Of a stretch of 12,834 nucleotides of DNA, positions 1 through 7,105 are shown one piece after another. The DNA is from Pseudomonadota bacterium (GTDB lineage Bacteria; Pseudomonadota; Alphaproteobacteria; Rhodobacterales; Rhodobacteraceae). The translations under genes and the position numbers were made by a program. Each line of letters opens with the position of its first letter. The first letter of the stretch is position 1. The notes under the pieces are model-generated. The model saw only the letters and a list, made by a program, of their open reading frames with translations. It ran no database searches and was not told the DNA's origin. The stretch covers positions 1 to 12,834 of the forward strand of contig JAQBUS010000014.1 in NCBI GenBank assembly GCA_027623875.1. The letters are read 5' to 3'.

Positions 1-513
1 ATTGATAATTGGCGCTGGGCAGGTGTTCCATTTTATATCCGTACAGGAAAGAAGTTAACCCAGAGGGCGTCAGAAATTATTATAACGTTCAAGGACCGGT
101 TACATGATATTTTTACAAAGTCAGGAGACATTCCTTCTCCAACCCAACCCAATCGATTAGTTATTCGCCTTCAGCCTAGCGAAGGTTTGAGGTTGCAGTT
201 GGTTTCTAAACAACCGGGGCCAGGAGGTATGAGATTGTTTCCTTCGGAGTTAAATTTGAATTTTGATGAGGCTTTTAATGAGCGCCTTCCTGATGCATAT
301 GAAAGACTGCTGATGGATACAGCGCGAGGCAATCAGACACTTTTTATGCGTTTGGATGAAGTTTTAGCAGCTTGGGATTTTATTGATCCGATTGTGGCTA
401 TGACAAGCAATCAGGAACCACTTACTTATCAAGAAGGATCAATGGGACCCAAAGATAATCTTTTTGGAAGCTCTGGTAGGTGTTGGATAGACCCAAGAAT
501 GGATGAATTGTGA
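1..513 (+). CDS. zwf: Glucose-6-phosphate 1-dehydrogenase, C-terminal part (5' end outside window)
   Basis: This oxidises glucose-6-phosphate to 6-phosphogluconolactone with NAD(P)+, the entry step of the cytosolic Entner-Doudoroff route. The open frame runs from base 1 to a TGA at 511-513 and gives the last 170 residues of a protein usually near 490. It opens with DNWRWAGVPFYIRTGKKL, a hallmark of the G6PD C-terminal domain. Later come the family's PNRLVIRLQPSEG strand, the LPDAYERLLMDTARG helix, and a tail with WDFIDPIV and YQEGSMGP. The NAD(P)-binding Rossmann half and catalytic His lie upstream of the window, so the real start is not visible. The stop overlaps the GTG start of pgl (GTGA), which implies translational coupling. 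There is no frameshift in the visible part. Identification is firm. Confidence 0.96.
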   Translation: MDNWRWAGVPFYIRTGKKLTQRASEIIITFKDRLHDIFTKSGDIPSPTQPNRLVIRLQPSEGLRLQLVSKQPGPGGMRLFPSELNLNFDEAFNERLPDAYERLLMDTARGNQTLFMRLDEVLAAWDFIDPIVAMTSNQEPLTYQEGSMGPKDNLFGSSGRCWIDPRMDEL

Positions 514-1139
514 AACATTGCGCTGAGAGAGTATTGGAGAGGTTGGTTAGGGCGATCAATGAAGTTGGATCAGCACAACTTGTGGTAAGTGGTGGCACAA
601 GCCCTCTGGAGATATTCAAGATATTGTCTTCTACGCCTATAAATTGGGATAAAGTTTGTGTAACACTTGTCGACGATCGAAACGTTTTACCGGATCATAA
701 GGATAGTAATGAAGCTTTGATAAAATCAAACTTACTTGTTAACTTTGCATCAGCTGCGAAATTTATTCCTATATTTGAAAATACGACAGAGGTTTTAGGT
801 CTTCGAAGGCCGTTTGATGTTACACTTCTGGGTATGGGTGGTGATGGGCATTTTGCGTCTCTTTTTCCTGATATGGTTGAATCTAATTTATTGGAGGAAA
901 GGGAGGCCTTTGACAGTAAATCCCTTGCATCTGTTCTAAAGCTTTCTCCCAAGGGAGATCCCCTTCACTCTCGAACGACAATGAATTTGTCTATGATATT
1001 GGAATCCAGGGCCATTTTTCTCTTAGTAAACGGACCAGAAAAGCACAGGGTTTTACAGGAGGCTCACCAGAATAAGAGCATTCCAGTACATTATCTTATC
1101 TCTCAAACAAAGACTCCTGTTATAATAGAAAAGAGTTGA
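510..1139 (+). CDS. pgl: 6-phosphogluconolactonase, short N-terminus
   Basis: This hydrolyses 6-phosphogluconolactone to 6-phosphogluconate in the cytosol, between Zwf and Edd. The 209-residue protein has the SugarP isomerase/lactonase fold markers: VVSGGTSPLEIF near residue 25, the VTLVDDRNVLPDHKDSNEAL segment near residues 51-70, and LLGMGGDGHFASLFP near residue 106. The start is a GTG overlapping the zwf stop. It is well constrained, because a TGA in the same frame sits at 504-506, leaving only an ATT at 507 as another option. The protein is therefore about 20-30 residues shorter at the N-terminus than typical 230-240-residue homologues, losing most of the first helix. No clear Shine-Dalgarno precedes it, so translation probably depends on ribosomes finishing zwf. 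Function is confident from motifs and operon position. Confidence 0.93.
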   Translation: MKHCAERVLERLVRAINEVGSAQLVVSGGTSPLEIFKILSSTPINWDKVCVTLVDDRNVLPDHKDSNEALIKSNLLVNFASAAKFIPIFENTTEVLGLRRPFDVTLLGMGGDGHFASLFPDMVESNLLEEREAFDSKSLASVLKLSPKGDPLHSRTTMNLSMILESRAIFLLVNGPEKHRVLQEAHQNKSIPVHYLISQTKTPVIIEKS

Positions 1140-1142
1140 TTT

Positions 1143-2978
1143 ATGGCTTTACTGAAAGAACGAGTTAAAGAAATACAGCAGCGTATTCGGGAGCGAAGTA
1201 TGCTGACCCGTAAATCCTATCTGATGGATATAGCTGAAATGGAAGCATCACCTGATTCAGATAGGAGGGCCGTTTCTTGTTCAAATATGGCTCACGCTGT
1301 CGCTGCAGCAGGTTCTGATCGCGCAGATGTGTTAGCAACTGGACTGCAGGTAAAGGCTAATATTGGTATTATAAGTTCTTATAATGATATGTTATCAGCG
1401 CACCGCCCTTTTGAAACTTTTCCAAACATAATAAAAATTGCAGCAAGAAACGTTGGGGCTACAGCACAAGTGGCTGGCGGGGTTCCGGCAATGTGCGATG
1501 GAGTAACTCAGGGCCGCCCTGGTATGGAGTTGTCTCTAATGAGCAGAGATGTAATTGCAATGGCTGCGGGTATAGGTTTGTCTCATGGGGTATATGACGC
1601 TGCCATTTGTTTGGGAGTTTGTGATAAAATTGTTCCCGGTCTTGTAATTGGGGCATTGGCTTTTGGGCATTTACCAACAGTGTTTGTGCCAGCAGGTCCT
1701 ATGATGTCGGGGCTTTCAAATGCAAAAAAATCTGCAGTTCGTAAGGCGTATGCCCGTGGGGAGGTAAGCCGAAGTGATTTATTAAAGTCCGAGGTTGAAG
1801 CCTATCATAGCTCTGGAACTTGTACGTTTTTTGGAACAGCTAATTCCAACCAAATGCTTATGGAAGTTATGGGACTTCATTTACCTGGTTCCTCATTTAT
1901 AAATCCTAAAGATGATTTGCGTCTTGCGCTTACTATTGCGGCTACAGAACGAGTTGTAGAAATTTCACGGGGTTCAAATGACCCGAGACCAATTGGAAAA
2001 ATGTTGGATGAACGAAGCTTTGTGAATGCAATTATTGGTCTCCACGCTACGGGGGGTTCAACAAACCACACTCTCCACTTACCTGCTATGGCAGCTGCTG
2101 CAGGGATTAAACTGACATGGCAGGATTTTTCAGATTTGTCAGAAATAACTCCTTTGTTGGCTCGCGTTTACCCAAATGGAGACGCTGATGTAAATCATTT
2201 TCATGCTGCTGGTGGGATGGGGTTTGTAATTAGTCAGTTGCTAGATGCTGGTCTATTGGACGGGACAGCTCAAACTGTGTGGGGCAAGAATTTATTTGAT
2301 TACACTAAGGAGCCTATGCTTTCTAATAAAAAAGTTATTTGGAAGAGCGGTGAAAAAAAGTCAGGGGATCTTGATATATTACGCCCAACTTCAAGCCCGC
2401 ATAGTGTGAATGGTGGTTTAAAAATGTTGAGTGGGAATCTCGGATCGGCTGTCATTAAGGTTTCTGCAGTTTTGCAGGATAGACGTCAAATCACGGCTCC
2501 AGCCGCAGTTTTTAGCAGTGAGACACAAGTTAAGGAAGCCTATCAAGCTGGTGACCTCCAGCGGGATGTTATTGTTGTGGTTATTGGGCAGGGACCTATA
2601 GCCAACGGAATGCCTGAACTGCACAGTTTAACACCGTTGCTTTCAATTTTACAGGACCAAGGGCACAAAGTGGCTTTGGTTACAGACGGAAGGATGTCAG
2701 GGGCTTCAGGATCCGTACCTGCTGCCATTCATGTATGCCCGGAGGCTGCAAGTGGGGGTGCAATTGGTAAAATAATGAACGGGGATATGATAACAATAGA
2801 TGCGGTTCATGGAAAATTATCAGTGTCAGAAAATTTAGATACTAGGGTAGGCCTTACACAGAGAGATTTTTTTGAAAAAACTGGTTTTGGTCGGAAACTG
2901 TTTTCCTCTATGAGAATGCACGCAAATAATGCAGAGGCGGGTGGAGGAATTAATAATCTTGTATATGGAACGGAGTAA
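1143..2978 (+). CDS. edd: 6-phosphogluconate dehydratase (Entner-Doudoroff dehydratase)
   Basis: This dehydrates 6-phosphogluconate to 2-keto-3-deoxy-6-phosphogluconate (KDPG), the committed Entner-Doudoroff step, using an oxygen-sensitive [4Fe-4S] cluster. The 611-residue protein belongs to the IlvD/Edd family and matches Edd length (E. coli about 603). Visible signatures are GVPAMCDGVTQGRPGMELS near residue 113, LGVCDKIVPG with Cys160, HSSGTCTFFGTANSNQM with Cys227, and a C-terminal VTDGRMSGASGSVPAA block near residue 554. Cys160 and Cys227 correspond, with a constant offset of six, to the E. coli cluster cysteines 154 and 221. The ATG lies 3 nt after the pgl stop, and the TAA shares its last A with the ATG of eda. 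Length and the phosphogluconate-type signatures favour Edd over IlvD. The gene is intact. Confidence 0.97.
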   Translation: MALLKERVKEIQQRIRERSMLTRKSYLMDIAEMEASPDSDRRAVSCSNMAHAVAAAGSDRADVLATGLQVKANIGIISSYNDMLSAHRPFETFPNIIKIAARNVGATAQVAGGVPAMCDGVTQGRPGMELSLMSRDVIAMAAGIGLSHGVYDAAICLGVCDKIVPGLVIGALAFGHLPTVFVPAGPMMSGLSNAKKSAVRKAYARGEVSRSDLLKSEVEAYHSSGTCTFFGTANSNQMLMEVMGLHLPGSSFINPKDDLRLALTIAATERVVEISRGSNDPRPIGKMLDERSFVNAIIGLHATGGSTNHTLHLPAMAAAAGIKLTWQDFSDLSEITPLLARVYPNGDADVNHFHAAGGMGFVISQLLDAGLLDGTAQTVWGKNLFDYTKEPMLSNKKVIWKSGEKKSGDLDILRPTSSPHSVNGGLKMLSGNLGSAVIKVSAVLQDRRQITAPAAVFSSETQVKEAYQAGDLQRDVIVVVIGQGPIANGMPELHSLTPLLSILQDQGHKVALVTDGRMSGASGSVPAAIHVCPEAASGGAIGKIMNGDMITIDAVHGKLSVSENLDTRVGLTQRDFFEKTGFGRKLFSSMRMHANNAEAGGGINNLVYGTE

Positions 2979-3637
2979 TGCGTGTGCTATCAATTAAGAA
3001 AATACTTGAGTTAGGCCCAGTTATACCAGTGATAGTAATTGATGAGGTAGAAAATTCTTTAGCCTTGGTGGATGCCTTATTAGAAGGCGGAATTAAAGTT
3101 ATCGAAGTTACATTGCGAACTAAAGTTGCCTTATTGGTTATGGAAAAAATTTCGAGATGCAGGCCAGAAATTATTTTAGGTGCTGGGACAATTTTGAATT
3201 CTGAACAGGCGAGGCGTGCCAAAGATGTTGGAGCAAAGTTTGGAGTGTCTCCGGGAACATCTGAAGATATAATAATAGGGTGTAAAAAAGTAAATCTACC
3301 GTTGCTTCCCGGGGCCGCCACGGTGTCAGAAATGATAAGCCTTTCAAAAAAGGGGTTTTCAGAGGTTAAGTTTTTTCCAGCGGTTGCAGCTGGTGGTATA
3401 GAGTTTGTAAAATCACTAATTAGCCCGATGCCGTTTTTGAAAATCTGCCCCACCGGAGGTATTACAGCAGTGACTGCACCCAAATGGCTGGCACTATCAA
3501 ACGTTCCAAGTGTTGGAGGGTCCTGGATCGCTTCTAAAGATGATATTTCAAGGCAAGATTTCTCAGGCATACTAATTCGAGCTAAGGAAGCAACAGCATT
3601 AAGTGGGTTTGAACAAGTTTTGAGATCGCAAACATAA
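2978..3637 (+). CDS. eda: KDPG aldolase (2-dehydro-3-deoxy-6-phosphogluconate aldolase)
   Basis: This cleaves KDPG to pyruvate and glyceraldehyde-3-phosphate through a Schiff base, the last step of the Entner-Doudoroff pathway. The 219-residue class I aldolase is of normal length (E. coli 213). The catalytic pair is present: Glu43 in VIEVTLRT and the Schiff-base Lys131 in VKFFPAVAAGG, each two residues lower than E. coli Glu45 and Lys133, plus Arg47 in the same strand as Glu43. ILGAGTIL near residue 66, FGVSPGT near residue 88 and ICPTGGI near residue 157 complete the TIM-barrel phosphate and substrate sites. The start overlaps the edd stop in TAATG, with a GGAG only 2 nt ahead of the ATG, so initiation is probably by re-starting ribosomes. 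It is the last plus-strand gene and converges on the monooxygenase gene 47 nt away. Confidence 0.96.
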   Translation: MRVLSIKKILELGPVIPVIVIDEVENSLALVDALLEGGIKVIEVTLRTKVALLVMEKISRCRPEIILGAGTILNSEQARRAKDVGAKFGVSPGTSEDIIIGCKKVNLPLLPGAATVSEMISLSKKGFSEVKFFPAVAAGGIEFVKSLISPMPFLKICPTGGITAVTAPKWLALSNVPSVGGSWIASKDDISRQDFSGILIRAKEATALSGFEQVLRSQT

Positions 3638-3684
3638 TATGATTTCAAATCTATTTACCGAGGATCACTAGGTTTAATTGCTTA
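3638..3684. other. Convergent intergenic gap between the eda and monooxygenase ends
   Basis: These 47 bases separate the stop codons of two converging operons, so a shared terminator would be expected. The only foldable element I see is an imperfect hairpin at 3657-3673 (ACC-G-AG / CT-A-GGT with one mismatch and a 5-base loop). In the plus direction it is followed by TTTAATTG, which is not a proper U-tract. I do not call it a terminator. Transcripts may end by Rho or overlap as antisense tails. Confidence 0.4.
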
Positions 3685-5280
3685 TTATTCTTGTAGAGAT
3701 TTCACAACTTCTAATAGTTTATCTGTATTTTCTACCTTTTGTGATGCAGCGACGTATCTGTCTGGCCTTAATAATAGTGTGTGCTCCAGGTATTCAACTA
3801 GAGGTTTTTTTCCAAAAAAATTACTAACGTCTCTAACAATTTCAAACGAAGACTTTTGAGGGTTAATCCATTCTGGGGTTATACCAATAATAGGAATATT
3901 TTTTTGCCTACAGTTTTCGAGTGTGCAGCTGGAAATAACATGATCAGGGTTTTTTGAAATAACTAACAGAGCTAAACCGGTTGGTAAAACATCGTCAAGT
4001 AATACTCTTTCACGGAAAACGGTTTCAACAATAGGTTGAACAATCATTTGGCCGATTACAGAATACTTAGGGGTCTTCCTGTCCGGCCATATCAAACCTT
4101 CTTTAAATCGTGGCTTTGGCTTGTATCGCATTTGAGAAAAATAATCCCTAGCTGGAGGATAAATCCCTAAGGCATAGAATGCGCCCCTCACTAGGGCACC
4201 CTGTAATTGAGAAGTTGGCATCATTATCTGCCCCATCTGTTTCGCAAGTTTTATCATAGAAGCAGCGTGAGGTTTACGCTCTAATTCATAGCTGTCTAGA
4301 ATTTCTTCTCCTGTAGAACCATTAAGTTTCATATTTAGTTTCCAAGCCAAATTATAGGAGTCTCGCAGACCACTATTCATACCTTGACCTGCAAAGGGAG
4401 GAGTTAAATGAGCAGCGTCTCCCGCTAACAAAACTCGCTTAACACGCCAAGACTCGGCCAATCTGGCATGAAATGTATAAACTTTAACCCTCCGAAATTC
4501 TTCGTGCTCGTCCGGGCCAACAGATGACAATAAAGTTCGGACGTTTTCTTCCTTCATGGCCGAGTCTGGATCCTCTTTTAAATTGAGTTTGAATTCATAT
4601 CTCCTGATACCATTTGGGCCAGGTAGTGTAATACAGGACCTCCTGGGATTACAGAAAACCTCCGTATGAAACGAACGGTTTTTTGTTGTTTTTAAATCTA
4701 TTATTAACCATGGCTCTTCAAAGGAAGAGCCCAACATATCAATATTTAATGATTTTCGAGTAAAAGATTGTCCTCCATCACACCCGACCATATATTTGGA
4801 TTGAATTTGAAAATCTTTTTGTTTGTTAGTCTTTATATTTGAAATTACCTCTTCGTTCGTCTGACTAAACTTAGTTAACTCAGCATTAAAAATTACATCC
4901 ACTTTTTTAAAGCGGTTTAGACCGTTAAGTAAAACCGCTTCCAATTCTGGTTGCTGAAATGCATTTCGTTTATCAAAACCAAATTCCTTAGAAGTTGGTT
5001 TAACTGTTGAGAAAACGTGTCCTGACGGCCCTTTGTATATTGAGCCATAGCCTCGGGTTAGGATTTTTGTAATTTCTTCTGCCAACCCTATGGTTTGTAG
5101 AGATCTCATTGACTCATCATCAATAGAAACAGCCCTAGGTTCCCTAACAGTATGGGAGTTCTTTTCAACAACAATAGTACTTATGCCCATAGTGCCTAAA
5201 AGGTTTGCTAACAAAAGGCCTGTTGGGCCAGCCCCCACAATCAGTATGTCAGTGTACAAAATCTTCGTATTAGGCGTCAT
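3685..5280 (-). CDS. FAD-dependent aromatic monooxygenase, MhpA/PheA-type
   Basis: This is probably a single-component flavoprotein hydroxylase that adds a hydroxyl to a phenolic ring using NAD(P)H and O2, preparing it for ring cleavage. The 531-residue protein carries the class A flavin monooxygenase set: dinucleotide-binding GAGPTG at residues 16-21, the PRAVSIDDESMR segment near residue 48 that is typical of MhpA relatives, the DG motif (YMVGCDGG, Asp168-Gly169), and the FAD ribityl GD motif LLAGDAAHLTPPFAGQGMN with Gly287-Asp288. The last 130 or so residues resemble the thioredoxin-like C-terminal domain of this group and end near LLRPDRYVAAS. Length fits 3-(3-hydroxyphenyl)propionate hydroxylase (about 554), but the true substrate is open. 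It is the last gene of the minus-strand run, 16 nt after the FAH-family gene, with only an A-rich leader and no clear Shine-Dalgarno. Confidence 0.87.
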   Translation of the reverse strand: MTPNTKILYTDILIVGAGPTGLLLANLLGTMGISTIVVEKNSHTVREPRAVSIDDESMRSLQTIGLAEEITKILTRGYGSIYKGPSGHVFSTVKPTSKEFGFDKRNAFQQPELEAVLLNGLNRFKKVDVIFNAELTKFSQTNEEVISNIKTNKQKDFQIQSKYMVGCDGGQSFTRKSLNIDMLGSSFEEPWLIIDLKTTKNRSFHTEVFCNPRRSCITLPGPNGIRRYEFKLNLKEDPDSAMKEENVRTLLSSVGPDEHEEFRRVKVYTFHARLAESWRVKRVLLAGDAAHLTPPFAGQGMNSGLRDSYNLAWKLNMKLNGSTGEEILDSYELERKPHAASMIKLAKQMGQIMMPTSQLQGALVRGAFYALGIYPPARDYFSQMRYKPKPRFKEGLIWPDRKTPKYSVIGQMIVQPIVETVFRERVLLDDVLPTGLALLVISKNPDHVISSCTLENCRQKNIPIIGITPEWINPQKSSFEIVRDVSNFFGKKPLVEYLEHTLLLRPDRYVAASQKVENTDKLLEVVKSLQE

Positions 5281-5296
5281 TTTTTGGGTTTTACTG

Positions 5297-6145
5297 TTAT
5301 TCGGAGATTACGTGGTTAACCAATGTACCCAGAATACCAATTTCAACTTCAACAATATCCCCAGGAACCATATATACTGGTGGTTCACGTTTATCCCCCA
5401 CTCCACCGGGAGTTCCAGATACTATAACATCTCCCGCTGATAGGGGAGTGAATGTGGAAACATAATTAATAAGGTGTGGTATTGAAAAAATAAGATCTGA
5501 CAGTGTCGCATCTTGCATAACACTTCCATTTAACCGCGTTTGAATTGGAAGCTTTGTGTAGTCACCAACCTCATCAGTAGTTACCATATATGGACCAAAC
5601 CCTCCTGTACCTGGGAAAGTCTTTCCTGGGGTAAATTGAGATGTATGGCGTTGCCAATCACGAACACTACCATCATTATAACAAGCATAACCAGCTACAT
5701 GAGACAGTGCATTTTCTTTGGAAATATTCCGACCCCCATTTCCGATTATAACGGCCATTTCTCCTTCATAATCAAAGTGATCTGTCTGTTTTGGTTTTAC
5801 AAGCGCCTGACCGTGTGCAACCTGAGAATCTGGATATCGAGTAAAAATTGTTGGATACGGCACGTCAGGACGTTTGGTTTCAGCCCTATGTTTTTCATAG
5901 TTTAATCCTATGCAGATTATCTTTGCTGGATCTGGAATAACTGGTAAGAGAGCAATGTCTGACATAGAAAATTCTGGGGCGCGATCCGAAGCATACTCTA
6001 TAGCTTCATTTAAAAGCCCCGCCTCTATTGCTAGTTTTAGTGAGTCTACGCCGTATTCTAACCGGTTTGTGAGATCTATAACCCCTCCCTCAACAAAAGC
6101 ACCGAATCCTGTCCTGCCAAGTCGTGTAAAGCTAATTAATTTCAT
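5297..6145 (-). CDS. Fumarylacetoacetate hydrolase (FAH) family enzyme
   Basis: This is a metal-dependent hydrolase (or isomerase/decarboxylase) expected to split a C-C bond in a diketo or hydroxymuconic ring-fission product. The 282-residue protein has a short N-terminal domain (about 1-70) and the FAH catalytic domain. It shows the GLNYEKHRAE motif at residues 80-89, metal ligands Glu127 and Glu129 in DYEGEMAVIIG, Asp158 in YNDGSVRDWQ, Lys175 in TPGKTFPGTGGFGP, and the SGTPGGVGD loop at residues 243-251. The family includes fumarylpyruvate hydrolase, acylpyruvases and HpcE-like isomerase/decarboxylases, and sequence alone does not choose among them. Its place between an extradiol-type dioxygenase and a ring hydroxylase supports a role in aromatic degradation. 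It starts 12 nt after the dioxygenase stop with a strong AAAGGA followed by an A-tract. Confidence 0.88.
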   Translation of the reverse strand: MKLISFTRLGRTGFGAFVEGGVIDLTNRLEYGVDSLKLAIEAGLLNEAIEYASDRAPEFSMSDIALLPVIPDPAKIICIGLNYEKHRAETKRPDVPYPTIFTRYPDSQVAHGQALVKPKQTDHFDYEGEMAVIIGNGGRNISKENALSHVAGYACYNDGSVRDWQRHTSQFTPGKTFPGTGGFGPYMVTTDEVGDYTKLPIQTRLNGSVMQDATLSDLIFSIPHLINYVSTFTPLSAGDVIVSGTPGGVGDKREPPVYMVPGDIVEVEIGILGTLVNHVISE

Positions 6146-6157
6146 TTTTTTTCCTTT

Positions 6158-7000
6158 TTAAGAGCGTAAAATAGCATCACCCCAAAGATTAAGGGTGCGT
6201 TCGGCTTGAGGCCAATCTTTTGTTTTTCGATTTAAATTAACTTCTAATTCTGCAGACACTTCAATCCAGTTACCATCTGGATCTTCTATAAATACAAATA
6301 AGTTATTTCCTGGTCCGTGTCTCCCGGGACCCCACATTAATTGCACATTTTTTGTCGCAAAATGGTCACACCAATCACGAATCCGATTCCAATCCCCAGT
6401 TTCATATGAGTGGTGGTCAATACCATTATGATCTGACTTAAAGCAAGCGATGGTGTGGTGTTCATGGTTTGAGGTAGTAAAACATGTTGCAAGAGACCCA
6501 TCTTTGTGGAGGACCCTGTCTGTAATTTGAAATCCGAGCTTACCGTGATAAAAATCAACGAACCGTTCTACATCTAGAGAGGCAAAAGTCAAATGCTGAA
6601 TTGGTCCTTTAATAGCCTTTCTTTGATTTTTCTCAATACTATCAGGAATCCCAAAACAAATAATGTGGTCATCTGGATCTCTAATTGAAAAAGCGTCTAT
6701 ATTGAAATAAGGGGAAATATTTTCGAATATTTCTATATTGTTTCGTATGATGTGTTTTCGTAAAGCAGCTAATGTCTCTTCGTTCCTGCAGGATAGCCCG
6801 ACAAATGCCATTTTTTTATTTGCTCCGGGTAGAATAATTAACTGGCGAGAGGGGCCTTCACAGCGCCACTCTGAGTCAGATATCTTTAGTAAATCCATAT
6901 CCATTACTTCGGCATAATAGGATGCAAGACGCTCGGGGTTGGCACTTTCAAAAGCTATATGATGTAGATAAGCTCCTGATTGAATGGCCGTCAGCTCCAT
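6158..7000 (-). CDS. VOC-superfamily extradiol (catechol 2,3-type) dioxygenase homologue
   Basis: This is predicted to be an Fe(II)-dependent ring-cleaving dioxygenase. The 280-residue protein has two VOC modules, residues 8-120 and 132-250, the layout of type I extradiol enzymes such as BphC and XylE. In the catalytic C-terminal module His136 (IQHLTF), His197 (DHHSYE) and Glu247 (WIEVSAE) form the 2-His-1-carboxylate triad. His182 (EHHT) and His228 (GRHGPG) match the second-sphere histidines of BphC (195 and 241) at the same spacing. The position ten residues before the ligand Glu, a conserved Tyr in BphC (Tyr250) and XylE (Tyr255), is Phe237 here, so catalysis or substrate may differ. The start is an ATG with a weak purine-rich leader, 105 nt after the GST stop, and a candidate promoter lies in that gap. 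Confidence 0.85.
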   Translation of the reverse strand: MELTAIQSGAYLHHIAFESANPERLASYYAEVMDMDLLKISDSEWRCEGPSRQLIILPGANKKMAFVGLSCRNEETLAALRKHIIRNNIEIFENISPYFNIDAFSIRDPDDHIICFGIPDSIEKNQRKAIKGPIQHLTFASLDVERFVDFYHGKLGFQITDRVLHKDGSLATCFTTSNHEHHTIACFKSDHNGIDHHSYETGDWNRIRDWCDHFATKNVQLMWGPGRHGPGNNLFVFIEDPDGNWIEVSAELEVNLNRKTKDWPQAERTLNLWGDAILRS

Positions 7001-7026
7001 GAAATCTTTCTCTAAACAAGATCTTA

Positions 7027-7057
7027 TACTTTATAGCAAGGTTCGAATTTATTACAA
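7027..7057 (-). promoter_or_regulatory. Candidate sigma70-type promoter upstream of the dioxygenase gene
   Basis: Read on the minus strand, TTGTAA (7052-7057, 4 of 6 matches to TTGACA) is followed after 16 bp by TATAAA (7030-7035, 5 of 6 to TATAAT). The -10 is about 30 nt before the dioxygenase ATG, which gives a leader near 20 nt. It sits in the 105-nt gap 7001-7105, the only break between the GST and dioxygenase genes, so dioxygenase-FAH-monooxygenase could form a separate or internally boosted unit. The -10 lies in a 10-mer (TACTTTATAG on plus) that recurs at 9051-9060. AT-rich DNA produces such matches by chance. Confidence 0.35.
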
Positions 7058-7105
7058 TTAGCATAAAGCTTTCCCGGGGATAATGTCCGCCATGCGTACT
7101 AAGCC

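Noticed and set aside
2950..3648. A 232-codon open frame on the minus strand covering all of eda
   Set aside because: It is fully antisense to an aldolase with intact catalytic residues, its predicted protein shows no recognisable domain and is rich in Ser, Thr and Ile as expected for a shadow frame.
3657..3673. Possible bidirectional terminator between eda and the monooxygenase gene
   Set aside because: The stem has only five pairs with a mismatch and no U-tract on either side, so it is not distinguishable from chance.
3685..5280. Naming the monooxygenase mhpA
   Set aside because: Motifs place it in that flavoprotein group, but the accompanying genes are not the mhp set, so substrate identity would be a guess.
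5090..6161. Several plus-strand open frames of 83-121 codons opposite the monooxygenase and FAH genes
   Set aside because: They lie opposite well-supported genes, lack motifs and ribosome sites, and their composition is that of reverse-complement frames.
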